DNA of 64,000 bases from Streptomyces sp. NBC_01750. GTDB lineage: Bacteria > Actinomycetota > Actinomycetes > Streptomycetales > Streptomycetaceae. Each line of letters begins with the position of its first letter. The stretch's first letter is position 1. The stretch lies in assembly GCF_035918095.1 (NCBI RefSeq), contig NZ_CP109137.1, positions 248,001 through 312,000 on the forward strand. Direction: 5' to 3'. This document shows positions 7,089 through 16,042 of the stretch, piece after piece. The notes below the pieces were generated by a model. The model was not told the origin of the DNA and ran no database searches. It worked only from the letters and a program-made list of their open reading frames with translations. The position numbers and the translations under genes were made by a program.

Positions 7089-9563
7089 TGCGGGTTGTTT
7101 TGCGGCGTCGTGGTTTGCCAGGCGGGAGAGGAGGGTTTCTGGGTCGACGGCAAGGTGTTCTCGGAGGAGTTGATGAGGGAAGGCGTAGCCGCTGCCGAGG
7201 CGGCGGAGGAGGATTCGTTGTTCGGCGTCGTGGAGGAATTGTTTGTAGCGCAGTGGGGTGTCGCCGCTGGCCGCTAGAGCAGCGCGGATTGCCCAGTGGC
7301 GGACGATGGCGAGGCCGCCGTATCGGTAGGCGCGGGCTACGCCGAACAGCGTCGCTACGAAGCCGGCGATGAGGAGCGCCTTGACCGAGTTGACGTGCGA
7401 GCGCGCCAGGAGGAAGAGGGCGAGCAGGGTGGCCCCGACCAGGGTGGCGCTGGCGGCGCCGTGGACGAGCGCGAAGCGTAGTGATCTGCGGATTCCTTCA
7501 TTGGGAGTCGGGCGCTTCTCTTCCAGCGAGGTCTCGAAGTTGTTGCCGAGGAGGTAGGCGGCCATGAGCATGAAGCAGGCCATGAACACGGCCCACCTCT
7601 GCCCGGGGAGAAGAACACTCGACAGGTAGACCAGCAGTCCGGTCATCACGATGGTGGCCGCGACGGTGAAGACTCCTCTGGCGGGGAGCCGTCCCCGCAG
7701 GGAGGGGCCTGCTTCCCGGGGTGTCCAGCACCACCGGATCTGCTCCACCGGTACAAGCACCGGAAAGTACCAGCCCTCCAAGGTGGTGAGCTGCAGCCAT
7801 AGCCAGGCGAAGAGCAGGATGATCATCCCCGGGGCCAGCCAGTGAATCTTGGTGAGGCCGGCCCACATGACCAGGATCACTGGAACGTTCCACACAACGC
7901 TGGGAAATGGCCGGGTGGGATACCGGATCAGCACGATCTGCGTGATCAGCGCCTGGCTTGCCGACGTGACCACAGCGGCGCGGGTGACGTCGATTGCGTC
8001 GGACAGGCTGGTGTCGAGCGCTCCGGTCGTGACGGCAACCGTCAGCCAGAGCAGGGCGAGCAATTCCCCCGTCGTGGTCGCCATAAATGTGGGCAGTGCG
8101 CGTGGCAGCACCTGCTGGGCTTTGGTGCGCAGCCACTCGAGATCGAGCCGATCCAGGTAGAAGACGTCCTCGTGCCGTTCGTTGAGGTTTCGTGCCAGCC
8201 AGGTGACCCACTTCACCGTCTGCTCGGGCGAGTCGGATCTCTGGAGGGTCTGCTGGAGCGTGTGCTCCTCATCCCGCAACATGCGATGCACATATGCATC
8301 GAAGATCATCTGTTGTCGCTGCTTGTCGGTCTTCCCTGATGCATGCAACGCTGGCGCGGCTCTCCCCTGATATGCGCCGTAGATGATGTTGAGCATCAGC
8401 GGGGAACGAAGCAGCCGTCCCAGCCTCGGATTTGCCTTCAAGGCGGCATGCACGTCCGCCAAAGCATCGAAGTTCTCGAGCAGATAACCCTCCACGTCGC
8501 TCTTGGTGGGGGTGGACAACTGCACATAGCGGGCGGCCCCGATGCGCTTGGCCATCGAAAGGTCGTCGTAGCGGCAACCGACCACGATCCCCGTGCGACG
8601 CAAGCGGAATCGGCGAAGCTGCTCCGCGCACTCTCCCCGCCTGGCATCCGGGACTTGGTCAAGGCCGTCGAACAGCGGAAGCAGAAGACCTCTGGTGAGC
8701 CAGCCGCGAACCAACTCCTCGGGAAAGTCGTACTGCCGTTTGACCGCTGTCGGCAGCCAATCGGCCAGCGGCTGGCCGCGGTAGGCCGACAAGCTGACCA
8801 GGACCGGAATCGGCCGGATAGACGTCCCGCCCAGCCGGTGGAGATCCTCAAGCGCCTCGGCCGCGAGCCGGTCAGCGAGCCGGGCCAGCTGTGTGGTCTT
8901 GCCCATCCCGGGTGCGCTGAGCACAACCAGCTCCTCGCCGGCCTCCTCGTACAGCTCCCTGATGTCGATCTCGCGGGCTTTGTCCTTGGAGCCAACAGCA
9001 TGGAAGCGCGGCGTGAGGTAGTGGTGAGCCTGGGAAGGCGCGATGAGCTCTTGCATCTGCCGGCCAACCGCCTTGAGCATCAGCTCCCGCTGACGATCGC
9101 GGTGCCGGGTCCGCAGGTTCTTCCACGGACGTGCCGCAAGGGACATCGAGGTGCGCGCGAACCGCAGCACCGGCCGTCCAAGCGCCACCCGCTCCGGGGC
9201 GGGAGCATCGGCCTCATCCCCGCTCGCCCAGGGCAGCGGGATGAGCTTTCGACGCTGTGCATCCCTCAGCCGGGGATCACTCCCGTCCCCTTGCGCCCTG
9301 CGATGCGCTTCCCGCCAGGCTGACAGCGCGGACGCCTCCGTGATCCCGCACGCGACGAGCACCGCCTCGAGCGTCCCCCATCGCGGAAACCGGTTCCCCG
9401 ACGTCATGTCGTGCACCGTCGAGTCCGACACGCCCGCCGCCGTGGCGACGTCAAGATAGCTACGGCCGGTTCGCTGGAAGAGCTTCCCGATCGCCTCGCT
9501 CAGCTCCGCCCGGTTTCCGATGCGCTCCGGCGCGATCCTTTCCCCCACCCGGTGGCCCTCCAT
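7086..9563 (-). CDS. HTH-NACHT-membrane STAND NTPase
   Basis: About 825 residues. Residues 20-75 are an XRE-like helix-turn-helix (YLDVATAAGVSDSTVHDM). A NACHT P-loop NTPase follows: Walker A in LSAPGMGKTTQL near 215-226, Walker B in LLPLFDGLDQVP near 290, and a sensor-like segment at IVVGCRYDDL. The second half has six or seven hydrophobic helices (about 470-760) and a helical C terminus. The start at 9563 has GGAGG nine bases upstream. NACHT STAND proteins include known bacterial antiphage sensors (Avs and bNACHT types), but here the effector would be the membrane part, and the HTH could be regulatory or a vestige. A defence role is inferred from architecture and neighbourhood only. Confidence 0.8.
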   Translation of the reverse strand: MEGHRVGERIAPERIGNRAELSEAIGKLFQRTGRSYLDVATAAGVSDSTVHDMTSGNRFPRWGTLEAVLVACGITEASALSAWREAHRRAQGDGSDPRLRDAQRRKLIPLPWASGDEADAPAPERVALGRPVLRFARTSMSLAARPWKNLRTRHRDRQRELMLKAVGRQMQELIAPSQAHHYLTPRFHAVGSKDKAREIDIRELYEEAGEELVVLSAPGMGKTTQLARLADRLAAEALEDLHRLGGTSIRPIPVLVSLSAYRGQPLADWLPTAVKRQYDFPEELVRGWLTRGLLLPLFDGLDQVPDARRGECAEQLRRFRLRRTGIVVGCRYDDLSMAKRIGAARYVQLSTPTKSDVEGYLLENFDALADVHAALKANPRLGRLLRSPLMLNIIYGAYQGRAAPALHASGKTDKQRQQMIFDAYVHRMLRDEEHTLQQTLQRSDSPEQTVKWVTWLARNLNERHEDVFYLDRLDLEWLRTKAQQVLPRALPTFMATTTGELLALLWLTVAVTTGALDTSLSDAIDVTRAAVVTSASQALITQIVLIRYPTRPFPSVVWNVPVILVMWAGLTKIHWLAPGMIILLFAWLWLQLTTLEGWYFPVLVPVEQIRWCWTPREAGPSLRGRLPARGVFTVAATIVMTGLLVYLSSVLLPGQRWAVFMACFMLMAAYLLGNNFETSLEEKRPTPNEGIRRSLRFALVHGAASATLVGATLLALFLLARSHVNSVKALLIAGFVATLFGVARAYRYGGLAIVRHWAIRAALAASGDTPLRYKQFLHDAEQRILLRRLGSGYAFPHQLLREHLAVDPETLLSRLANHDAAKQPA

Positions 9564-9670
9564 TCGGTATGGCCTCCGAGCGTAGGGATGCACACGTCCC
9601 GTACCTGCTGGATCGTGCAACTTAGTCAGAACCGAATGCAACCGAACGCCCGTCGCCCAATCCTCGACCC

Positions 9671-9895
9671 ATGACCACATCGATTCTGGCGTCCATCGGT
9701 GCGCTCACCGTCATCCTCACGGCCGCCACCCACATTCCAGCCGCGTTGGCCTCTTTGATCCGCTCCTTCATCCCTGTGATCGCCGCCATCCACGCGCTTC
9801 GTACCTCCACCAGGCCCAGCCCCACCGAAGACAAGGAAACGTTACGTAGCCGCTCCGTGCCGGAGGCAGGGCAGCGACGTCGGCGGCCGCGGTGA
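9671..9895 (+). CDS. Possible small membrane protein divergent from the NACHT gene
   Basis: A 74-residue frame with one long hydrophobic stretch (ILASIGALTVILTAATHIPA and on to VIAAIHAL) and a basic, low-complexity tail. It is transcribed away from the NACHT gene with about 107 bp between starts. No convincing ribosome site is visible before the ATG, so the start and even the gene are uncertain. If real it is a single-pass or hairpin membrane protein. Confidence 0.4.
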   Translation: MTTSILASIGALTVILTAATHIPAALASLIRSFIPVIAAIHALRTSTRPSPTEDKETLRSRSVPEAGQRRRRPR

Positions 9896-10031
9896 TGTGT
9901 CATGGAACATCGCTCCGTTGCAGCAGAGACTGGCTGCGGGCTCCGCCCCGGCTGCCGTCAATGTGTACGGCGTCTATCCGGCGCTGTACGCAGCGTTGCA
10001 CGCAACCCGCCACCAAGGTAAGGAGCGCTTC

Positions 10032-10134
10032 AGTTGGCACTTGAGCGTCTGAGTTGGCACCATGAGCGCCAGAGTTGGCGCGCAGACTTGCGACTGTTCG
10101 AGATAGGTGACACCTGATCTTGGTGGTTGACACC
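10032..10134 (+). repeat. Cluster of short direct repeats, GTTGRCAC type
   Basis: AGTTGGCAC at 10032 and 10052, AGTTGGCG at 10073, AGGTGACACC at 10105 and GGTTGACACC at 10125 are in the same orientation with spacings of 20, 21, 32 and 20 bp. The first two copies also share a following TGAGCG. Helical-phase direct repeats of this kind occur as transposase sites at insertion-sequence ends or as regulator binding arrays. The rest of 9896-10213 shows no gene. Confidence 0.45.
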
Positions 10135-10213
10135 AGCCTGAGAGACGCCGAAGCCGTACCGGATTTCTGCTGTGCTCGTACCCTCGGCCCGCACAGCGCT
10201 AGCGTTGGGCCCC

Positions 10214-10735
10214 ATGATCGTATGGCTCAACGGCACCCACGGCGCAGGCAAGACGACGACCAGTGCACTCGTGCAGCAGCTGATCCCGGATTCACGGGTG
10301 TTCGACGCCGAGAAGGTCGGCGAGACACTCATGGACATCACGCCGGGGCTGCCCGGGACGGACAACTTCCAGCACTGGCCGCCGTGGCGGCCGCTCGTCG
10401 TCGAGACCGCCCGCCGCGTACTCGACTACACCGGCGGCACTCTGGTGATGCCCATGACTGTCCTGGTCGAGCAGTACTGGCGCGAGATCAGCACGGGCCT
10501 CGACCAACATGCCATTCCGGTACGGCACTTCGTTCTCCACGCTGACCAAGACACCCTCCGCGGGCGCATCGAGGGGGACACTCTTCTTGGCCCCTCCCCA
10601 TTCCGTCTCAAATACCTTGAGCCCTACGCCGAGGCGGCCCGCACGTGGCTGCACGGCGAGGCCGAGGTCGTCGACACCACGCACCTCACGCCCGCCCAGG
10701 CCGCCCTGCAGATCGCAGAGGCCGTCAAGAGTTGA
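10214..10735 (+). CDS. P-loop kinase-like ATPase, TmrB type
   Basis: A 173-residue protein starting MIVWLNGTHGAGKTTTSALV, where GTHGAGKTT is the Walker A motif placed at the extreme N terminus as in small-molecule kinases and the TmrB tunicamycin-resistance family. A DTTH segment near the C terminus and the GRIEGD segment after VLHAD fit the LID and base regions of such kinases. The substrate is unknown. The longer frame from 10172 adds only residues without similarity. The gene is the first of three plus-strand nucleotide-handling genes. Confidence 0.8.
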   Translation: MIVWLNGTHGAGKTTTSALVQQLIPDSRVFDAEKVGETLMDITPGLPGTDNFQHWPPWRPLVVETARRVLDYTGGTLVMPMTVLVEQYWREISTGLDQHAIPVRHFVLHADQDTLRGRIEGDTLLGPSPFRLKYLEPYAEAARTWLHGEAEVVDTTHLTPAQAALQIAEAVKS

Positions 10736-10907
10736 GGTCCGCCCGCCACACGAGCCACGGTCCTTACGAGGGCAGCATCAGACGAATCTTAGTGAAAGGT
10801 TCTGGTCACGGGGCCAGCGCGGGATGCTGTGGGTGGACGTCAGAGTGTGGCCAGGCGCCACGGATAGCCGCTCGGCAGCGAACGAAGGCACGAGGCACAG
10901 TGATCCC

Positions 10908-11714
10908 ATGAGCGAAAGAGGACTGGAGAAGGATGGGACGATCGCGCGTGAAGGCGTGCTGAACCGCGTGCAAGAAGCCTTCGCCCCTGTCGTCGATGCC
11001 GCCCGTGCTCAGATCGCTGAGATGTTCGACAGCACCCGGCTGCACAGCGCCTACCTCTACGGCAGCATCCCCCGCGGAGACGCGATCCCCGGCGTCTCCG
11101 ACCTCGACCTGTTTCTCGCCCTCCGCCACAAACCCACCGAGGCTGACCGGGCTGCCGCCAATACGATCGAGGCCGCTCTCGACCGCTCCTTCGCCGAGAT
11201 CGACGACGTCGGGATCCTCCTGTCCAGCACACGCACTCTGCTCAGCGAACTTGAGCGTCATGACGGCGGCTTCTTCGTCGCCTGCCTGTGCACCCCGCTG
11301 CTGGGCAGCGACCTCGCCGAACAGCTTCCCCGCTACCGCCCCACCCCCTTGCTCGCCCGCGAGACGAACGGTGACCTCTCACTCGCGCTCCCGCGCTGGC
11401 GTACCCGAGCGGCCGAAGCCGCTACGGACGCCGACCGCAGGACCCTCAGCCGCCTCGCCGCCCGCAAGATCGTGCGCACCGGCTTCACCCTGATCATGCC
11501 TCGCTGGGGCGGCTGGACCAGCGACCTCAGCGAGTCGGCCGAACTCTTCGGCCGCTACTACCCCGAGCGCGTCGAGCAGATGCGCGTGGCCGCGGCCACA
11601 GGCCGCACGCCCTCGGCAGATCCGGCACTACTGAGCATGCTCATCGACCACCTGGGTCCCTGGCTCTCGGCCGAGTACACAGCCGTGCACGGCGAGAAAG
11701 CACCGCGGCCCTGA
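10908..11714 (+). CDS. Polymerase-beta-type nucleotidyltransferase
   Basis: A 268-residue protein. YLYGSIPRGDAIPGVSDLDL gives the GS-x9-13-D-x-D metal-binding signature of the nucleotidyltransferase superfamily, as in kanamycin nucleotidyltransferase and the streptomycin adenylyltransferases. The remainder is helical, with GWTSDLSESAELFGRYYPER resembling the C-terminal helical domain of aminoglycoside-type enzymes. Possible jobs are nucleotidylation of a small molecule, a protein or a tRNA; I cannot choose. The ATG at 10908 follows the previous gene by 172 bp. Confidence 0.75.
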   Translation: MSERGLEKDGTIAREGVLNRVQEAFAPVVDAARAQIAEMFDSTRLHSAYLYGSIPRGDAIPGVSDLDLFLALRHKPTEADRAAANTIEAALDRSFAEIDDVGILLSSTRTLLSELERHDGGFFVACLCTPLLGSDLAEQLPRYRPTPLLARETNGDLSLALPRWRTRAAEAATDADRRTLSRLAARKIVRTGFTLIMPRWGGWTSDLSESAELFGRYYPERVEQMRVAAATGRTPSADPALLSMLIDHLGPWLSAEYTAVHGEKAPRP

Positions 11715-11977
11715 GCTGGCAGCACATGGCTTGCCGCACGACGCTCCGCCCAGCGACTTCCCAGATTCGTGCAGCTGGCTGACCTTGTGACTCTGATTCG
11801 GCATGGATGCGGCGTCAGACGAACGCCGTGCCGTCCCCCGACCACGCAGTGGGCCGCCGAGCGTCACAAGGCCCCTGTCCCACACACTGGCGGCTGCGCC
11901 GCCCGAAAATCCGGACGACGTGTGGGTCACCTGCCGTACCGTTCAGCCGACCCACACCCGCGGAGGAGACGCGAGCC

Positions 11978-12655
11978 ATGAACGTGCTGCTATCAGGGAT
12001 AGTAGGCTCCACCGCCTACGGACTCGCCAAGCCGGGATCCGACATCGACCGCCTCGGCCTCTTCGCCGCAGACACCACCGCATTCCACGGCCTACACGGC
12101 CCCGCTGAATCGCACGTCACCACGAACCCAGACCGCACCCTGCACGAAGCAGCGAAATGGTGCAGGCTCGCACTCGGCGGCAACCCTACCGTCATGGAAC
12201 TCGTCTGGCTCCCCGACGACCTGTACGAAGTACGCACCCCCCTGGGCGACGAACTGATCGAGATCCGCAGCTCGCTCCTGTCCGCCAAGCGAGTCCGGGA
12301 CGCCTACCTCGGCTACGCCACCCAGCAGTTCAAGCGGCTCTACGACCGCGGCGACGGATCGTTCTCGGCAGACACGCGCAAACGGACCGAGAAACACGCC
12401 CGGCACCTCATGCGCCTGTGCCATCAGGGCTTCGAGCTGTACACCACCGGCCGGCTGAACGTCCGCGTCGAAAACCCCGGGACCTTCCACGAGTTCGGCG
12501 AGGAGGTCGCCGCGGACACAATGACGGCGTTGCCCCTCCTGCAGCGCTTCGAGGAGCGGTTCGACCAGGCGAAGAGCGTCCTACCGGACCAGCCGGACGA
12601 GGCCCCAGTTGAGGCGTGGCTGCACCGTGTCCGCGCCGCACACTACACGCCCTGA
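11978..12655 (+). CDS. COG3541-type predicted nucleotidyltransferase
   Basis: A 225-residue protein beginning MNVLLSGIVGSTAYGLAKPG followed by SDIDRLGLF, the hallmark G-S-x-A-Y-G...S-D-x-D motif of COG3541 (YcgL-like) nucleotidyltransferases, which have been linked to RNA repair. The central LGGNPTVMELVWLP segment is also family-typical. GGAGGAGAC ends 7-8 bases before the ATG. It follows another nucleotidyltransferase and a P-loop kinase on the same strand; a shared RNA- or nucleotide-modifying role is conceivable but unproven. Confidence 0.8.
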   Translation: MNVLLSGIVGSTAYGLAKPGSDIDRLGLFAADTTAFHGLHGPAESHVTTNPDRTLHEAAKWCRLALGGNPTVMELVWLPDDLYEVRTPLGDELIEIRSSLLSAKRVRDAYLGYATQQFKRLYDRGDGSFSADTRKRTEKHARHLMRLCHQGFELYTTGRLNVRVENPGTFHEFGEEVAADTMTALPLLQRFEERFDQAKSVLPDQPDEAPVEAWLHRVRAAHYTP

Positions 12656-12755
12656 CCGCGCAGCACGGAGACCCTGCCCACGCGCCGACGGGACAGGGGC
12701 TCACCCATTTCCAAGGACTACGCAGTCACCCGATTCAGCGTCGAGGCCCGCGAAG

Positions 12756-12932
12756 ATGGGGCTCACCTTCGACGGCACTGCGACCGAGGAAGCCACCCGC
12801 GCACGAGTCGCGGGCCTCGCAGAGCGCCGCGCCATCCTCGCTGAAGCGCTCCAGGGCGACGTCGAGCAGCTCACCGAGCAACTGTGGCAGCCCGCCACGA
12901 TCTTCAACTTCGGTGACAAGGACAAGGCGTAG
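12756..12932 (+). other. Short actinophage-like open frame
   Basis: A 58-codon frame (MGLTFDGTATEEATRARVAG ... FNFGDKDKA) resembles small hypothetical proteins of actinobacteriophages. After the stop the neighbouring frame continues with PEPPALDKKSLMTAASIAIE, suggesting that the original gene extended further and was frameshifted near 12930. With the terminase fragment after it, it marks a decayed prophage segment. Confidence 0.4.
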
Positions 12933-13138
12933 GAAAAGCGGGACGTGCCCGAGCCGCCCGCCCTCGACAAGAAGTCGCTCATGACCGCGGCCAGCATCGC
13001 GATCGAGAAGTCGCTGAAGCGTGCCGCCCGTCACCGAGAGCGGCGAGGACGACGCCAGGAGCATGCTCGGCAAGGTCATGACCGGGCTCCTGCAGGTCTG
13101 GCAGAAGCAGCAGGCCTCCACCGGAGACCAGGGGGGCG

Positions 13139-13460
13139 ATGCTTCGTGATCTCCCTGTCCTGCTGTCGCTGAAACAACTGGACTACGTCGTCAGCATCAG
13201 GGCGTTCGTGAACCTGGCCGAGGGCTCTATCCGGTCCGGGAAGACCGTGGTGTCCCTGCTGCGGTGGCTGATCTATGTGGCGGTGGCACCCCGCGGCGGG
13301 GAACTCGTCGTGGTCGGCCGCACCCGCGACTCCCTTAACCGGAACGCGTTCGGCCTGCTGATGGACCCGGACCTCATGGGTCCCCGCGAAGTTCACGAAG
13401 TACACCACGGCGCGGCCACCGAGCCGATCCTTGGCCGCCCCCGTCGTGGGCGGCCCGCGC
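13139..13460 (+). pseudogene. Phage terminase large subunit, N-terminal fragment
   Basis: FVNLAEGSIRSGKTVVSLLR is the Walker A region of phage terminase large subunits (EG-x-x-RSGKT), followed by the adenine-binding-like strand GGELVVVGRTRDSLNRNAFG. Similarity continues to about DPDLMG at 13386; the next residues continue the family only in the neighbouring frame, so there is a frameshift, and the nuclease domain is absent. This is prophage debris between defence-like genes. Confidence 0.6.
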
Positions 13461-13533
13461 ACAGGAGTGGGCGCGCAGCAAACGATACTGGGGGGCGCAT
13501 GGACTGGGGCCAATGCTCAGACGGGGGAACAGC

Positions 13534-14172
13534 GTGAGGAACGGGTCGTGGCTACGGGCTGCCGTTACGGTGGCCGTTGGCGGCTTCTTCGCCTGCGGGT
13601 GCAGCACGGGCCAGGGCGATGCCCCGGCCGCCGGCGCGGCCGCTGGCCCGGTGTCGTCTTCGCCAACAGCCACGACGGTCGTCTTGCGGCTCAAGCAAGT
13701 CGCCGGAGCGCTCCCCGGTCCCGAGGACGTTCCGGCTGGGTGGGTGGCGGCAGGAACCCCCAGGCGAGACGGCACAGCCCAGGACGACGGACGAATCGCA
13801 TACGGGACCTCCGGATACCAGGCGCCCGACCTCGACGGAGCCGTCGGCTTCAGCATCACCTCCTACACCAGCGCCGCCGACGCGATCGACCGCTTCGCTT
13901 TCAGCAAGACCCAGTACAAGGGCAGCGTTGACGCCCTCACGATGACCGGCGCCGATCAAGCCTTCGCCGCCCAGGGCTGCGTCATGGAAAACTTCTGCAG
14001 CGCCACCATCATCGCCCAGGCCGGACCGGTCGTCCTGTCGGTCAACATCAACACCAAAACCCACGACTACCGCGCCCCCGACCCGCGAATCCTCAACTCC
14101 GTCGCCCGCATGCAGATCGAACGCGTCCGACAGGCACAACACGGCCAGACCCCCACCGCCCAAGCCTCCTGA
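13534..14172 (+). CDS. Secreted lipoprotein of unknown function
   Basis: About 212 residues. The N terminus is a signal sequence with a lipobox-like FFACGC ending; a Ser/Thr/Pro/Ala-rich linker follows, then a folded domain with VAGALPGPEDVPAGW, repeated in many actinobacterial lipoproteins, and two cysteines (QGCVMENFCSA) likely to form a disulfide. I chose the GTG at 13534 because GGGGGA lies six bases upstream; an in-frame ATG at 13513 has no such site. The gene follows phage debris, so its upstream context was probably rearranged. Its target is unknown. Confidence 0.7.
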   Translation: MRNGSWLRAAVTVAVGGFFACGCSTGQGDAPAAGAAAGPVSSSPTATTVVLRLKQVAGALPGPEDVPAGWVAAGTPRRDGTAQDDGRIAYGTSGYQAPDLDGAVGFSITSYTSAADAIDRFAFSKTQYKGSVDALTMTGADQAFAAQGCVMENFCSATIIAQAGPVVLSVNINTKTHDYRAPDPRILNSVARMQIERVRQAQHGQTPTAQAS

Positions 14173-14519
14173 CACGCCACCCGCCAGGAGGGACGCCGCG
14201 CCGCAGAAATCCGGGACCGCGCCCAACAGCTCCTGCAGGGGATCGCAGACCGCTCCACCAATCCCCGCCCACCGGCGCCGCGGCCGTCCCGCCAGGACCC
14301 GGGACCCCACACTGCCCCAAGCCCCTGCCCCCCGTAGCCCGCGAACCGGGTAAGCGGTGGCGTATGCGAGCCTTTCCAAGCCCGGCGGTGCCCACCGGTT
14401 GAAGCCGATGCCACCGCCGGGCCGGACACCGGCCAGCGGATGCCGCCCCGCCGGTCCCAGCGCCTCGCGTCACCGGAGCGTGGCCCGTACGTCGCCCGCC
14501 CGCCCGGCCCGAAGCGCCG
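14173..14519. other. No recognisable gene
   Basis: This stretch lies between the lipoprotein stop and the last residues that still look like a sigma factor. Long open frames cross it on the minus strand but carry only Gly/Arg/Trp-rich translation without family similarity. Confidence 0.4.
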
Positions 14520-14816
14520 ATTTGGCTGCACGATGGCGGTCACCGGTGCGGGCTGTGTGCCATCGCGAAACTCAGCACTGCTTATCTCCCGCCGATCCCG
14601 AGTTCCCATCTTGATCAGCTTGTTCCTGATCGCCCGCCGGACCCACGCCTCAGGATGCTCAATCTCGGGCCAGTACTTGGCAGTTGCGAGGTAGGTATCC
14701 TGCACTACCTCGCGAGCTGACTCCGGTGACCGGCACAACCTGAACGCGTACCCCTCCAAGGACTTGAGGTGGATGGTGAAAAATTCATCGGCCGTCGTCG
14801 GCCTATTCAGCTCCAT
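14520..14816 (-). pseudogene. ECF sigma factor, region 4 missing
   Basis: The frame encodes sigma region 2 of an ECF-type factor: EFFTIHLKSLEGYAFRLCRS, AREVVQDTYLATAKYW and HPEAWVRRAIRNKLIK match the core-binding and -10 recognition helices. After about IVQPN the translation turns into Gly/Arg-rich sequence and no region 4 helix-turn-helix follows before the lipoprotein gene, so the promoter -35 recognition domain is lost. The open frame begins at 14915; the start within 14816-14915 is uncertain. Confidence 0.6.
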
Positions 14817-14916
14817 TGACTCGCTTGGCAGGCACGGAACCTTGCTCGGCGGGTCCTGATGCTCCGGCGTCATCGGCTCGGACTCTCCAAAGAGATTCTT
14901 GACACGGGCACCCAAC

Positions 14917-15214
14917 TCTTCTGGGCGGCGGACCTCGGGGCCCCTTGCTGCTAGGTAAGGGACGTCAGACCTGCCGTTGTCACAAGATCTTTGAGAGTTT
15001 CACGCACACGAGGGAATCGCTCGAATATCCATGCGATTAAAACCGAACACCTCTGCGCGGCCAAGGAAGACGTCGCTTAGATCGGCCTTGCGTAGATCTG
15101 CCGTCCCCTCAGCTCCCGGTTCCGTAAAGCCGGTAGACCTGCGCAAGATCGCTTGGCAGCGCGCCCTTGATGCCAGGCACTTCGCGGCTACCTGCCTCTT
15201 GGGTAGGCCGCAAA
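14917..15214. other. Intergenic stretch, nothing recognised
   Basis: About 300 bp upstream of the sigma remnant. Less biased base composition than the flanks and no frame with family similarity. It could hold the promoter of the former sigma gene, but I see no clear hexamers. Confidence 0.35.
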
Positions 15215-15350
15215 ATGCCAGACTCAGACATGGTCAATCAACGGGATCCCGAGCAGTGGTGGAGCCGCCTCGGAAGGACTGCAGACATCCTGCAAGTCCT
15301 GGGGTGGATAGGCGTCCCCACCCTGATCGTGCTGGTGGGGTTCTTCGTAG
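15215..15350 (+). other. Short membrane-protein-like frame, 3' truncated
   Basis: From an ATG at 15215 or 15230 the plus strand reads PEQWWSRLGRTADILQVLGW and a hydrophobic helix (IGVPTLIVLVGFFVG). Convincing coding character ends at about 15350, inside the 3' end of the minus-strand gene. The two frames probably meet at an old recombination junction. Confidence 0.3.
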
Positions 15351-15840
15351 GAGCGGACCATGATGACCACGCGGCGGCGCCCGGTCCCCGCGTTGTGTCC
15401 AGCACGCCCCCCGGGCGTGGACGCGCGGTCGAGCCCACCCTCAGCAGAGTTAAGTGCGCCAGCCCCGTTCCCAGCAAAGCGATCACGACAAGCATGGCGG
15501 CCACCATCGGAACGGCGTGCAAAAACGTCGCCTGCTGGGCTGGGGTCAAGTGGCCTTCGGCCCCAGCGTCCATCGTTGCCACGACTCCAGAAGCGATCAG
15601 AGTCAGGAAGAAGCCGAGGACGAAGATGACAGCGAGCGCCTCGGAGACGATCGACCAGTAGGAGCCTGCCACCGCACGGTCAGGCCGGCGATGCGCGGAG
15701 CGTATGTCGTCCCATGGCACCTCGCCGTGGCCGAGGCGCGCGGCAGCCGTCTGGGCGGCGGCGATGCGCCGCTCCACAGCATCTCGGTGTCTGTCACGTA
15801 AGCGGTCCCGGAGGGTTGAAGGAGTGATGGCTATAGCCAA
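15238..15840 (-). CDS. Two-helix membrane protein of unknown function
   Basis: A charged N-terminal half (RDRLRDRHRDAVERRIAAAQ) precedes two hydrophobic helices (ALAVIFVLGFFLTLIASGVV and VPMVAAMLVVIALLGTGLA). The TTG start at 15840 is supported by a perfect AAGGAGG eight bases upstream and no better start exists downstream. The last 50 or so codons (after RVGSTARPRPG) look non-native and overlap the opposite-strand frame, so the original C terminus may be lost. It is divergent from the ApeA-like gene with about 200 bp between them. I do not recognise a family. Confidence 0.55.
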   Translation of the reverse strand: MAIAITPSTLRDRLRDRHRDAVERRIAAAQTAAARLGHGEVPWDDIRSAHRRPDRAVAGSYWSIVSEALAVIFVLGFFLTLIASGVVATMDAGAEGHLTPAQQATFLHAVPMVAAMLVVIALLGTGLAHLTLLRVGSTARPRPGGVLDTTRGPGAAAWSSWSAPTKNPTSTIRVGTPIHPRTCRMSAVLPRRLHHCSGSR

Positions 15841-16042
15841 CGGAGTGGCCTCCTTGCGGTGATGACGACATCGGTCATGACATCACCTGCGCTCAACTCG
15901 GTTCCTCTCAACTGGCATTGTGAGAAACGTCAGTCCGATTTCACTCGCAGGGCCTGAGCTCCGAAACCGCCTATGAGGGGCGCGCTCCCCAGGAGGCCCG
16001 GCCATACACTCGTAGAATCGTCCGCACCGCGCTGGGGGAACC

